From assembly GCF_002234615.1 (NCBI RefSeq), contig NZ_NMQW01000002.1, positions 62,001 to 126,000 of the forward strand: a stretch of 64,000 bases of DNA. Reading direction: 5' to 3'. This stretch comes from Paenibacillus rigui. GTDB taxonomy: Bacteria > Bacillota > Bacilli > Paenibacillales > NBRC-103111. A program made the translations under genes and the position numbers. Of the stretch, positions 16,793-24,610 are shown one piece after another; position 1 is the stretch's first letter, and the number at the start of each line of letters is the position of its first letter. The notes under the pieces are model-generated. The model did no database searches. It was given only the letters and a program-made list of their open reading frames with translations, and was not told where the DNA came from.

Positions 16793-18121
16793 TTACTTTT
16801 TGTTCAGAAAGACTTCGGCAAGCGGAGCCAGCTCCGCGTCTTGGACCTGCTTGTGTCCGTACCGCGCTTTGTCATACAGGGCAAGTAACGCTTCTTGATC
16901 TTGAGCTAATTCCGTAGAGGGACGCTTCTTTTTTATATCTTCCAGTGTTTCCTGCGGCGTCAAGCTGGATTGAAATGCATAGCCCTCCTCGATGGCGCGG
17001 CGGAGAACCAACCGGTATAAGTAGCGGACCCGATCCCGATTGTTCGACAGACTTCCCCATTTCAACGTGCGCTCTGTCCGCGCCTCCCTCCAGCTTCGCC
17101 ACCTTGAGGCCAGCATTTCATTCCAGGAACGCCAGCTTACCAGTTGCTCAATGTCGTCCACATAACCGGTCCCCTGCTTTCGTTCGGCAGACCTGCTCAG
17201 CCAGCCGTTCAACCAGCGCACACACCGATTGAACAACCCAGCAAGCTGACGGAACAGTTTATATAACAAAATTAGACATGCTGCAGCTAGCACCACCGCT
17301 GCAGCCGCATAGGCTGCTTTCTCCAGCCATAGCAGCCAGACGGAAGGCTCACCGTTGTCAGGCGGCATCGGAGGAGGCGCCTGCGGACTTGCGGGACGGC
17401 TGTCCGGCTGCGGCTCTGCAGTCCTGTTCAACAGCCATTGCAGCAAAGACACCAGCTGCTCCTTAAGCCACCTCCACGCCTGCTGCAGCTTACGGATCAG
17501 AACAATTCCCAATGCAGCTACAGCAATGCCGGCAATCAGCAGCCGATTGTTCCACAAGACCGGGGCAGCCACAACCGGTTCCTTGTCGCCTGACAAGGTT
17601 TCCTGCCGCACATTCGCAAGATTGGCCATGAACAGCGTCACCAGCAGCGCTGCAAGGCCCGTACCGTTCAACAGGCTGACATAGGGTTGAAACACCGGCA
17701 AGCTCGAGAATAAAATCGATGCTACAAAATACCCCCCCATTCCGAATAAATAATAAGGGGTCGTAAAATATAATCTCCAAGGGACCTCCGCCAGCCTCGC
17801 ACCGCGATAAACAGCCAGCCATGTTAAGGGCAGCAGCCAAATCAATGCAAGCGACAGCTGATAAAGAATGACAGCCAGCGCAGCACTTAGCAGCAGCGTA
17901 CCGCCAAGAAACGTATAAAGACGCCGAAATGCAAACCGCCGGCCGACCGCATAACCTGCCCCATAGCCTAGCAGGAGTCCCCCTGTCCAATGCCAGGCGG
18001 AAAGCTCCGGAGCGGCAAGCACGTTCAACACAAGTAGCGGCGGTAAATATAACAGCAGCTCTATGCCCCCCTGAAGAAGAGTGAGCCCAATCCCCGCAAT
18101 GATACGCGTCTTCATCCTCAT
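16793..18121 (-). CDS. Membrane protein with C-terminal DUF4129 domain
   Basis: A 442-residue protein. About six hydrophobic segments occupy residues 8-180, one more is near residue 195 and another near 270. A cytoplasmic-type C-terminal DUF4129 region follows (RVRYLYRLVLRRAIEEGYAF, then SLTPQETLEDI). It overlaps the DUF58 gene stop by 4 bp (ATGA), indicating translational coupling. The MoxR-DUF58-DUF4129 arrangement is a widespread envelope-associated cassette of uncertain function. The transglutaminase-core protein often found with it is absent here; this protein has no such domain. Confidence 0.82.
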   Translation of the reverse strand: MRMKTRIIAGIGLTLLQGGIELLLYLPPLLVLNVLAAPELSAWHWTGGLLLGYGAGYAVGRRFAFRRLYTFLGGTLLLSAALAVILYQLSLALIWLLPLTWLAVYRGARLAEVPWRLYFTTPYYLFGMGGYFVASILFSSLPVFQPYVSLLNGTGLAALLVTLFMANLANVRQETLSGDKEPVVAAPVLWNNRLLIAGIAVAALGIVLIRKLQQAWRWLKEQLVSLLQWLLNRTAEPQPDSRPASPQAPPPMPPDNGEPSVWLLWLEKAAYAAAAVVLAAACLILLYKLFRQLAGLFNRCVRWLNGWLSRSAERKQGTGYVDDIEQLVSWRSWNEMLASRWRSWREARTERTLKWGSLSNNRDRVRYLYRLVLRRAIEEGYAFQSSLTPQETLEDIKKKRPSTELAQDQEALLALYDKARYGHKQVQDAELAPLAEVFLNKK

Positions 18122-19242
18122 GCGCTGGCCCCCCTATTATTGGATCCTTCAGCTGCAGTATCTGCAGCCGGCTTTAACCAAAGCACCTCCACTGCGTTGC
18201 CGTTATGTCGCAACTGCTCCATAGGCAGCTCCATCTTATCGCTTACATAGGCCGACAGGATGAGAATATCGCAATTCGTTAGTCCGCTACCGGCCTCTTC
18301 TTCCAGGAACGTATCGAAAGGAATACGCCGGGCCACCACGACACGCGCCATCGTTGTCAGCAGCAGCTCCAGCTGCTCCGAGCCGTTTCGCGGCTCCACC
18401 CGGACAGAGTCCAGCGGACGGTCGATGTCACAGGCGTTGGTCCCGAAGCCGGCTGCCATGCCTTGTTCGATGGCGTACTGGGCAATGCCCGCCGCATACG
18501 ACATCCCCAGCTCGAACAGTGCCTCGTCATTGACTTGGCTCCACATAGCAGCATGATCTTCCACATTCAAGTAAATCATGAGCCTGTGATCCGCAGTATA
18601 ATCCCGCTGGTGCACCTGGAGTCTCCCGCTGCGCGCCGTCGCCTTCCAATGGATTCCGCTCAACGGATCGCCAGACTGGTATTCCCTCGCTCCGGCCCTC
18701 ATGAACGGATCGTCTATGATCCAGCGTCTAACCGAAATATCGCCCATCCAGCTGTGGGAAGGAAGCTCCCACTCATGCAGCTCCGCCGGCCGGGGATAAA
18801 CGAGCAGCTCGGCATCAAGTGATAATCGGAGTGTATTGCGGTACAACCCAAGCAAATCGCCGCTTGTCAGCGTTGCCGTATTCAACCTGTAGCAGCCTCT
18901 CTTGGTCGTTACGATCCGATGACGTCTCGTAATCTGCGTAAACGGCATCAGGCTGAAGAAGCTCTTGTGGTTCTGGAACAGGGTTCCCGAGTCGATATCC
19001 AAATTAGCCTGTCTTCGAAATTGAAGGCTTGCATGCATCAAGGATTCCAATCGCAGCCAAGGCAGCGGACGGATGCTCCGGTTGGCGATCCGCTCCACCA
19101 GCTCGACCTCCTGTCCGGCATAGCAAGCCCTTGTGCCGAAATATCGTTCATACGTGAGCCCCCGGCCTCCGAAAAGGCGAAACAGCATCCCCTGCAAGGC
19201 AAGCAGCAGGAGCGTTACAAGGACGAACCAGTGAACAGCCAT
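18118..19242 (-). CDS. DUF58-domain protein (MoxR-associated)
   Basis: A 374-residue protein with an N-terminal hydrophobic segment (HWFVLVTLLLLALQGMLFRLF) followed by the DUF58 region. The hallmark is YQSGDPLSGIHWKATARSG, about residues 187-205, then a von Willebrand A-like segment (RLMIYLNVED). DUF58 proteins are thought to work with MoxR AAA ATPases, perhaps in assembly of envelope or metal-containing complexes; the function is not settled. GGGGAGGAG precedes the ATG, 15 bp after the moxR stop, and the downstream gene overlaps by 4 bp. The three genes form one operon. Confidence 0.88.
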   Translation of the reverse strand: MAVHWFVLVTLLLLALQGMLFRLFGGRGLTYERYFGTRACYAGQEVELVERIANRSIRPLPWLRLESLMHASLQFRRQANLDIDSGTLFQNHKSFFSLMPFTQITRRHRIVTTKRGCYRLNTATLTSGDLLGLYRNTLRLSLDAELLVYPRPAELHEWELPSHSWMGDISVRRWIIDDPFMRAGAREYQSGDPLSGIHWKATARSGRLQVHQRDYTADHRLMIYLNVEDHAAMWSQVNDEALFELGMSYAAGIAQYAIEQGMAAGFGTNACDIDRPLDSVRVEPRNGSEQLELLLTTMARVVVARRIPFDTFLEEEAGSGLTNCDILILSAYVSDKMELPMEQLRHNGNAVEVLWLKPAADTAAEGSNNRGASA

Positions 19243-19257
19243 GCCTCTCTCCTCCCC

Positions 19258-20217
19258 TCAGGAACGCAGCATCGTTTCCGATGGCACGGGAACCTCTCTT
19301 AAGATGGCCTCCACGATGGACTCGGCCATTTCCGATCGGGAACGAAGCGAGCCCTTCACGACAAGCCGGTGCGCAAGCACAGGCAGCGCCATCCGTTTCA
19401 CGTCATCCGGCGTAACAAAGTCTCTGCCCTGCAGCAGCGCCTGCACCTGCGCGGCTTTAAGCAGCGCTTGGCTGCCGCGGGGGCTGACGCCGACAGCGAC
19501 CTCGCTGTGTGTGCGCGTCCGCTCCACCAGCTGGAGCAAGTAGCCTAGCAGTTCGTCGCTTACGGCCACCGAGCTGTAATGACGCTGCGCTGCGACGATA
19601 TCGTCAGCGCTGGCCACGCAAGTGATCCGGTTCAGAGGATTCTCCTCCTTGAACCGTCGCAATATATCCAAGCCCTCCGCCGTGGTCGGATACCCCATTT
19701 TGACCTTGAACAGGAACCGGTCGAGCTGTGCCTCTGGCAGCGGGAACGTACCTTGCTGCTCCAGCGGGTTTTGCGTTGCAATGACAAGGAACGGCCTCGA
19801 GAGCTGCTTCGTCTCGCCGTCAATGCTCACCTGGCGCTCTTCCATGCATTCGAGCAAGCTTGACTGCGTTCGCGGCGTTGCACGGTTGATTTCGTCCGCG
19901 AGCAGCAGATTCGTGAATAAGGGACCGGGGCGGAATTCGAATTCCGACAGCTTTTGATTGAAAAAGTGTATGCCGCTCAAATCCGAAGGCAGCAGATCAG
20001 GCGTAAATTGAATGCGCTTAAACTCGCACTGCAGCGATTTGGCCATAGCCTTGGCCAGCAGTGTTTTTCCCGTGCCGGGCACATCCTCAAGCAGAATATG
20101 ACCTGAAGCGATAATGGCAATCAGCAGCTTGTCGATGACCTCTTCCTTCCCTACGACGACTTGACTTATATTGGATCGAATCCGATCGGCCAGCTTTTGA
20201 ATTTCAAACAGCTCCAT
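19258..20217 (-). CDS. MoxR-family AAA+ ATPase
   Basis: A 319-residue AAA+ protein of normal length. The Walker A motif is LLEDVPGTGKTLLAKAMA (about residues 38-55), Walker B is LLLADEINRATPRTQSSLLE, sensor 1 is LVIATQNPLEQQGTFPLPEAQLDRF and the C-terminal lid includes GVSPRGSQALLKAAQ. MoxR ATPases act as chaperone-like assembly factors with a DUF58 partner, which follows immediately. It is divergent from xerS across 154 bp. The start ATG at 20217 is well placed. The client complex is unknown. Confidence 0.92.
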   Translation of the reverse strand: MELFEIQKLADRIRSNISQVVVGKEEVIDKLLIAIIASGHILLEDVPGTGKTLLAKAMAKSLQCEFKRIQFTPDLLPSDLSGIHFFNQKLSEFEFRPGPLFTNLLLADEINRATPRTQSSLLECMEERQVSIDGETKQLSRPFLVIATQNPLEQQGTFPLPEAQLDRFLFKVKMGYPTTAEGLDILRRFKEENPLNRITCVASADDIVAAQRHYSSVAVSDELLGYLLQLVERTRTHSEVAVGVSPRGSQALLKAAQVQALLQGRDFVTPDDVKRMALPVLAHRLVVKGSLRSRSEMAESIVEAILREVPVPSETMLRS

Positions 20218-20322
20218 GCTTTATTCCTCTCCATCCCGGCGCCTGCGCCTTAAGTCTATTTGAAACGTTTACATGCTGTCTCTACTATATCACCACTTGG
20301 AAAATCCGTGCAATCGCACGCC

Positions 20323-20351
20323 TTTTCAACCTAGAGGGACTGTACTATACT
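20323..20351 (+). promoter_or_regulatory. Likely xerS promoter
   Basis: TTTTCA (20323-20328), 17-bp spacer and TATACT (20346-20351), 20 bp before the xerS start codon. The -35 is weak; the -10 is good. Confidence 0.5.
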
Positions 20352-20371
20352 TACAGCAGAGGTGAATCGCC

Positions 20372-21457
20372 ATGAATTTATTAAAAGTAAAAGACCGGCA
20401 AGAGCTGGATAAAAAGCTTCCCTCCATGCCGTGGTATGTAGAGAAGTTCATTAATTATAAATTGCCGGACTTATCTCCCTCCTCGCTGCTGGAATATGTT
20501 CGGGATTACGATACATTTTTCTCCTGGCTGCTGGCCGAAGGACTCGCCGAGGCGGAGTCGATCCGTCAAATTCCGATTGAAGCACTGGAGAAGCTTCATA
20601 TGGAAAGCATAGATAATTTTCGCATGTTTCTGCTCACCCGCAAAGAAAATGCCAATACCCGGACGACGATTTCGCGCAAGCTGTCGTCCCTCCGCTCCCT
20701 GTTTCATTACTTGAGCCAGATCGCGGAGGACGAGAACTTTTACCCGCTGCTGAAACGGAACGTCATGGCCAAGGTCGAAATCAAGCGAACTCAAAAACCG
20801 AAGGACACCGCAGCCAAGCTCGAAGGAAAGCTGCTTCAGGAATCGGAAATTTCTGAATTTCTGGACTACGTACAGAGGGGATATGAGCAGGACGTTGCCA
20901 CCAATAAACAAGCGCTTTACTCCTATCAGCGCAACAGAGTACGGGATACGTGCATCGTTAGCCTCATCCTGAACTCCGGCCTTCGTGTTTCCGAGGTGTA
21001 CAATCTGAACGTCGACGATATTGACTTGAAGAAAAGGCTGACGCATGTCTATCGCAAAGGTAAAAACGATGATACGTTTAAGACCCCTGTCTATTTTCGA
21101 CAGGAGGCGATTGAAGATCTGACCCATTATTTGGAGCTAAGAACCTCCCAATACAAGGCGCCCAAACGGGAGAAAGCCCTGTTTCTCGCTGTAGCCAACG
21201 GTAAAAAAGAGGGGGAACGGATGACCAAGCGAGCTATTCAGGAAATGGTCATCAAGTATGCCAAAAGATTCGGCAAGCCCTACCTGTCCGTACATAAGCT
21301 TAGACATTCTTTCGCAACGGATTATTATTTGCAGAACGATCTGTATAAAACGCAGGAGCAGTTGGGACACGCCTCTCCGGAAACGACGCAAATTTATGCG
21401 CATTTGACAGACAAAACGATGGCAGAAGCAATTGATACCCGCAAAGAACCATCCTGA
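20372..21457 (+). CDS. xerS: Tyrosine recombinase XerS-type
   Basis: A 361-residue tyrosine recombinase. The N-terminal SAM-like DNA-binding domain (about residues 20-135) is longer than in XerC/XerD. The catalytic residues are Arg205 (SGLRVSEVY), Lys229 (YRKGKND), His308 and Arg311 (HKLRHSF), His333 (LGH) and Tyr342 (QIYAHL). The length and the leader (MPWYVEKFINYKLPDLSPSSL) match XerS, the single recombinase resolving chromosome dimers at dif-SL in streptococci and annotated in Paenibacillaceae. AGAGGTGA precedes the ATG. No dif-SL-like site was recognised nearby. Whether XerC/XerD also exist cannot be seen here. Confidence 0.88.
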   Translation: MNLLKVKDRQELDKKLPSMPWYVEKFINYKLPDLSPSSLLEYVRDYDTFFSWLLAEGLAEAESIRQIPIEALEKLHMESIDNFRMFLLTRKENANTRTTISRKLSSLRSLFHYLSQIAEDENFYPLLKRNVMAKVEIKRTQKPKDTAAKLEGKLLQESEISEFLDYVQRGYEQDVATNKQALYSYQRNRVRDTCIVSLILNSGLRVSEVYNLNVDDIDLKKRLTHVYRKGKNDDTFKTPVYFRQEAIEDLTHYLELRTSQYKAPKREKALFLAVANGKKEGERMTKRAIQEMVIKYAKRFGKPYLSVHKLRHSFATDYYLQNDLYKTQEQLGHASPETTQIYAHLTDKTMAEAIDTRKEPS

Positions 21458-21583
21458 ATCGCCCCGTATCGTCAGCCCCCCCCTCAAAATGTCGCTTTGC
21501 CTCGAATGGTGTAGGATGGCGGCTTGGTTTGCCGGAAGGCTTACATAAGCTGCCCTTTATACATATGACGGAGGTGCAAGCCC

Positions 21584-21949
21584 ATGGGAGAGACCAAACG
21601 GCTGCTCCAGCGCCGGCTTGAACATTGGAGAAACGCAGCCGCTCAATGGATTGGCGGGACAGAGGAACCGGAAGAAACCGAATCATTCATCGAGGAAGCG
21701 CAAGAATCCCGGTTCATTGAGCTTGATCCTGCGCTACACGCAAGATGCAAGCAATTGGCTGAAGCTCAACGCACGACGGTGGATGCCGTGGTTCAACAAA
21801 TGGTTGAACACTATTGGGCGAGCCGCAGCAGTGAATTGATTACTCCGATATCACGCGAGCAGCTGGAACGAAACCCGCTGCTGCAGCTGGATGCTTTGAG
21901 CAAACGTAATTTTCGCCCCTTTGGAGAGACTGCCTATGAAACCGAATGA
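21584..21949 (+). CDS. Putative ribbon-helix-helix antitoxin-like protein
   Basis: A 121-residue protein. Residues about 44-78 (FIELDPALHARCKQLAEAQ, then RTTVDAVVQQMVEHYW) have the strand-helix-helix pattern of RHH DNA-binding antitoxins. The N-terminal 40 residues are helical and the tail contains a short Pro/Arg region. The downstream PIN gene starts inside its last codons, with a 14-bp overlap, the usual order for an antitoxin/toxin pair. GGAGGTG precedes the ATG. The assignment rests on pattern and context only. Confidence 0.6.
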   Translation: MGETKRLLQRRLEHWRNAAAQWIGGTEEPEETESFIEEAQESRFIELDPALHARCKQLAEAQRTTVDAVVQQMVEHYWASRSSELITPISREQLERNPLLQLDALSKRNFRPFGETAYETE

Positions 21950-22400
21950 GCAAAACCATGCACATACCATATTCGTTGACCTAACAGCCTTTACCGCTTT
22001 CATGAATTCGAGTGACCCGTACTATGTCAAGGCACGCACCCTATTCCTTGACCTGGACGATTTGGACCGCAGCTTGATTACGACCAATTATGTCGTCTTC
22101 GATACTCATCAATGGCTAAGAAACAGCTACGGATTTCAACAAGCGCAATTTTTCCTTGAAACCATCGAGCAATCCGTTCGCAACGGGAATTTGACTGTCA
22201 TCTCAGGCTCTCCCGAATTCGAAAACGAGTCAAAGCGGCTCATCACCGATTGTCCGGATTTGCAGCTTTCGTTAAGCGAAGCTCTTACGGCGGTTGTTAT
22301 GATAACGTATCAAATCCGGCGTATTTTCACATTTAATCCAAGCTATGCCTTCCTGCCCAAGATGGACCCGGGTATTAAGGTCATCCCTAGCATTTGGTAA
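21936..22400 (+). CDS. PIN-domain-like protein with altered catalytic residues
   Basis: A 154-residue protein with PIN-family layout: TIFVDLTAFTAFMNSSDPYY (first acidic residue, Asp15), LITTNYVVFDTHQWL (Asp56 where Glu is usual), LSLSEALTAVVM (Glu115 where Asp is usual) and IFTFNPSYAFL (Asn134 where the canonical motif has Asp). PIN toxins are Mg-dependent RNases needing three or four acids, so activity may be reduced or lost. The ATG at 21936, with GGAGAG upstream, is preferred over an upstream TTG. A strong terminator follows. It pairs with the RHH-like gene. Confidence 0.7.
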   Translation: MKPNEQNHAHTIFVDLTAFTAFMNSSDPYYVKARTLFLDLDDLDRSLITTNYVVFDTHQWLRNSYGFQQAQFFLETIEQSVRNGNLTVISGSPEFENESKRLITDCPDLQLSLSEALTAVVMITYQIRRIFTFNPSYAFLPKMDPGIKVIPSIW

Positions 22401-22410
22401 TTAAAGGTAA

Positions 22411-22466
22411 AAGAACCCTCGCTTCACGCTCTTTTGAGCTTGGAAGCTAGAGGGTTCTTTTCATTT
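22411..22466 (+). terminator. Terminator of the RHH/PIN pair
   Basis: AGAACCCTC and GAGGGTTCT form a 9-bp stem around a 29-base partly paired loop. TTTTCATTTTT follows. Confidence 0.85.
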
Positions 22467-22561
22467 TTGGTAAATTTTTATTAAAATGTGTACGAAATTA
22501 CGGAAATTTGGTCGATTAACTATTATAATAGGAATTATCTTACTATTAGGAGTGTGTGGCG

Positions 22562-22894
22562 ATGCAAAGCGAATTGTCCAAAACCGGATACGATCCACAA
22601 GACGCAAAAAATAACAAAGTGGTGGCTGCACTAGGCTACATCCTCTTTCTGATTCCGCTGCTTCTCGCGAAAGATTCCCGTTTTGCCATGTACCACGCGA
22701 ACCAAGGTCTGCTGCTGCTGATTGTCAGTGTCATAGCGAATTTCGTGCTAGGCCTCATTCCCGTTATCGGTTGGATCCTGCTGCCGATTGCGAATCTCGC
22801 ATTGCTCATTATGGCGATTCTCGGTATTGTTAGAGCTGTAAACGGTGAAACGAAACCGCTCCCGTTTATCGGGACTTATACGCTGCTGAAGTAG
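22562..22894 (+). CDS. Small membrane protein, DUF4870/Tic20-like
   Basis: A 110-residue protein with three or four hydrophobic segments (VVAALGYILFLIPLLLA; GLLLLIVSVIANFVLGL; VIGWILLPIANLALLIMAIL) and a conserved-looking DSRFAMYHANQGLLL loop, the pattern seen in DUF4870/Tic20-like small membrane proteins. The function is unknown. The ATG at 22562, with TAGGAG upstream, is preferred over a GTG two codons earlier that sits too close to that site. It is flanked by terminators and so monocistronic. Confidence 0.8.
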   Translation: MQSELSKTGYDPQDAKNNKVVAALGYILFLIPLLLAKDSRFAMYHANQGLLLLIVSVIANFVLGLIPVIGWILLPIANLALLIMAILGIVRAVNGETKPLPFIGTYTLLK

Positions 22895-22916
22895 CATCAC
22901 GTTTCATATTTTTGAC

Positions 22917-22950
22917 AAGGGAGCCTGCTGATGCGGGTTCCTTTCTTTTT
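22917..22950 (+). terminator. Terminator after the DUF4870-like gene
   Basis: AAGGGAGCC and GGGTTCCTT pair imperfectly around TGCTGATGC, followed by TCTTTTT. Confidence 0.65.
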
Positions 22951-23081
22951 ATATGACAGATCTCAGCACCAATCAGAAGGTCTACCGTGATCGTTAGAGG
23001 GGGGATTGCTTCAATGGAGGCTTTTGCTTTATCATGAAAAAGCACCTGTATTAAATTCGCCTGAAGGGATGAATCTATACA

Positions 23082-23567
23082 ATGAATTCTACGGCTTGGA
23101 ATCGACTCACCCAGGCTTCGTCCGAAGCGGAGCTGAAAGAGCTGCAAACATCAGTCCACAACGGAGGCTATTCCGCTTTTCATTTACTGCTTGAAGACTT
23201 CAAGCAGCAGCTGAAAACCATGCAGGATGAGGAAGTCCCCCATATCGTATCATGCATCCAAACCGCGAGACGGCTGTTTCCCGACCCTTCGCAGTTCAGT
23301 CCTTCCTGGCGTTTTATTTGGGAGGAGCTTGAACAAATCGCTGCCATCAAAGCAAACATTATGCAAACGATTGCACCCCTTGACCGTAATGGAGAATGGC
23401 AGGTCATTCTGGACAACCCTTACTCGGTACAAGGTGTCGTCTGCCATCCGGGCTTAACCTTTCACGAGGCGGCTTATTTATACAGCTATTTCCGTCCGGG
23501 GCTTGAGCGGAATGAATACATACGGCTACAAAAAATTCAGCTTGCGGTTACGGATGTAGGTACGTAG
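23082..23567 (+). CDS. Hypothetical protein
   Basis: A 161-residue soluble protein with alternating helical stretches (AELKELQTSVHNGGYSAFHL, RFIWEELEQIAAIKANIMQT) and a C-terminal segment (NPYSVQGVVCHPGLTFHEAAYLYSYFRPGLERNEYIRL) that looks conserved. No signal, membrane segment or catalytic motif is recognised. The start is uncertain: the ATG at 23082 has only a distant AAGGGATG. It lies about 95 bp before the EcsC-family gene and may share its transcript. I do not recognise the family. Confidence 0.6.
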   Translation: MNSTAWNRLTQASSEAELKELQTSVHNGGYSAFHLLLEDFKQQLKTMQDEEVPHIVSCIQTARRLFPDPSQFSPSWRFIWEELEQIAAIKANIMQTIAPLDRNGEWQVILDNPYSVQGVVCHPGLTFHEAAYLYSYFRPGLERNEYIRLQKIQLAVTDVGT

Positions 23568-23661
23568 CGCGTGCTGCAGCCGCAACCTGCGCCTATCCCT
23601 AGCCTTGCTTGGCAGCCGAGCCGGTCGAAGAAAGCAGCATCAAAGGAGTGAATCGAGCGAC

Positions 23662-24510
23662 ATGGAAAGCCGAGAGCAGCTGCAAATGGAACTTCAGGAA
23701 ATGACCCGTTGGGAACAAGATCAAAAGGATCTATGGTTTTGGGAAAAGCTGGGCCGACTGCCCTTCGCTCTGCTGGATCGATGGATTCCGAAAGGGATAC
23801 AGGAGAAAATCGGCGAAGCTTTAAATGAGATCGGCCAATTCATTCAAACCGGAGGAGATTACTTAACGTCTCAGGCCGGGATTATGAACAAGCTTCAACA
23901 GCGGAGCTTGGAGCATTCTCCGATGTTGGTCCAAGAAGACACAGCGACAGAGCTCACACTTGCCGAAGTGAAGCGGCTTCCTCTCTCGGTTATGGATCAA
24001 GTGGCCGATGAGCTAGGGGCAAGCCATACCAAATTTGCAACGGTGCAAGGCGCGACAACGGGCTTTGGCGGGTTGTTGACCGTTGTGGTGGACATTCCGG
24101 CGATGCTTGGCTTGTCATTGAAGGTATTGCAGGAAATCGCCATCTGTTACGGTTACGACCCGCAGGAAGAACGGGAACGCACCTTTATCGTCAAGTGCCT
24201 TCAGTTCGCTTCCTCCGATATTGTCGGCAAGAAGGCGGTGCTGGAAGAGCTTGCTGAATATGACAGCGAGACCAAGAATGTGCAAGTTATGAGTCAGCTG
24301 CAGGGCTGGCGCGAAGTGGTGACGATCTACCGGGACAACTTCGGCCTGAAAAAAATGTTCCAGCTTATCCCGCTGGCCGGCGCGCTGTTCGGCGCCTTCA
24401 TTAATCGGGATGCGCTGCAGCAGGTATCGGAAGCCGGGAAAATGATGTACCGCAAACGCAGAATATTGGAGCGTCTTCGTGCGTTGGACGTGGATGCTGC
24501 CGAGAATTAA
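23662..24510 (+). CDS. EcsC-family protein
   Basis: A 282-residue protein matching the EcsC family. It has a WEQDQKDLWFWEKLGRLPFALLDRWIP N-terminus, a glycine-rich hydrophobic central stretch (GATTGFGGLLTVVVDIPAML) and a C-terminal hydrophobic segment (FQLIPLAGALFGAFINRDAL). EcsC accompanies the EcsAB ABC transporter in Bacillus, but stand-alone copies such as this are common and of unknown function. The start chosen is ATG 23662, with AAAGGAGTG upstream at a rather long spacing; the in-frame reading further upstream has no site. A strong terminator follows. Confidence 0.82.
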   Translation: MESREQLQMELQEMTRWEQDQKDLWFWEKLGRLPFALLDRWIPKGIQEKIGEALNEIGQFIQTGGDYLTSQAGIMNKLQQRSLEHSPMLVQEDTATELTLAEVKRLPLSVMDQVADELGASHTKFATVQGATTGFGGLLTVVVDIPAMLGLSLKVLQEIAICYGYDPQEERERTFIVKCLQFASSDIVGKKAVLEELAEYDSETKNVQVMSQLQGWREVVTIYRDNFGLKKMFQLIPLAGALFGAFINRDALQQVSEAGKMMYRKRRILERLRALDVDAAEN

Positions 24511-24512
24511 AA

Positions 24513-24558
24513 AACCGAAGGGCACTGTTGTTAAAATAACAGTTGGCCTTCGGTTTTT
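24513..24558. terminator. Bidirectional terminator between EcsC and MFS genes
   Basis: AACCGAAGG and CCTTCGGTT arms with an inner ACTGTTGTT/AATAACAGT stem; A-tract on the left, T-tract on the right. It can end both the EcsC transcript and the converging MFS transcript. Confidence 0.85.
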
Positions 24559-24610
24559 GTTTTAGATCCATAATGTATGGTGCATGGTGCATTGCGGTAC
24601 GTGGTACACC

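Noticed and set aside
20218-21583. A dif-SL site next to xerS
   Set aside because: Streptococcal dif-SL often lies beside xerS, but no stretch here resembles it by eye; the site is probably elsewhere near the terminus.
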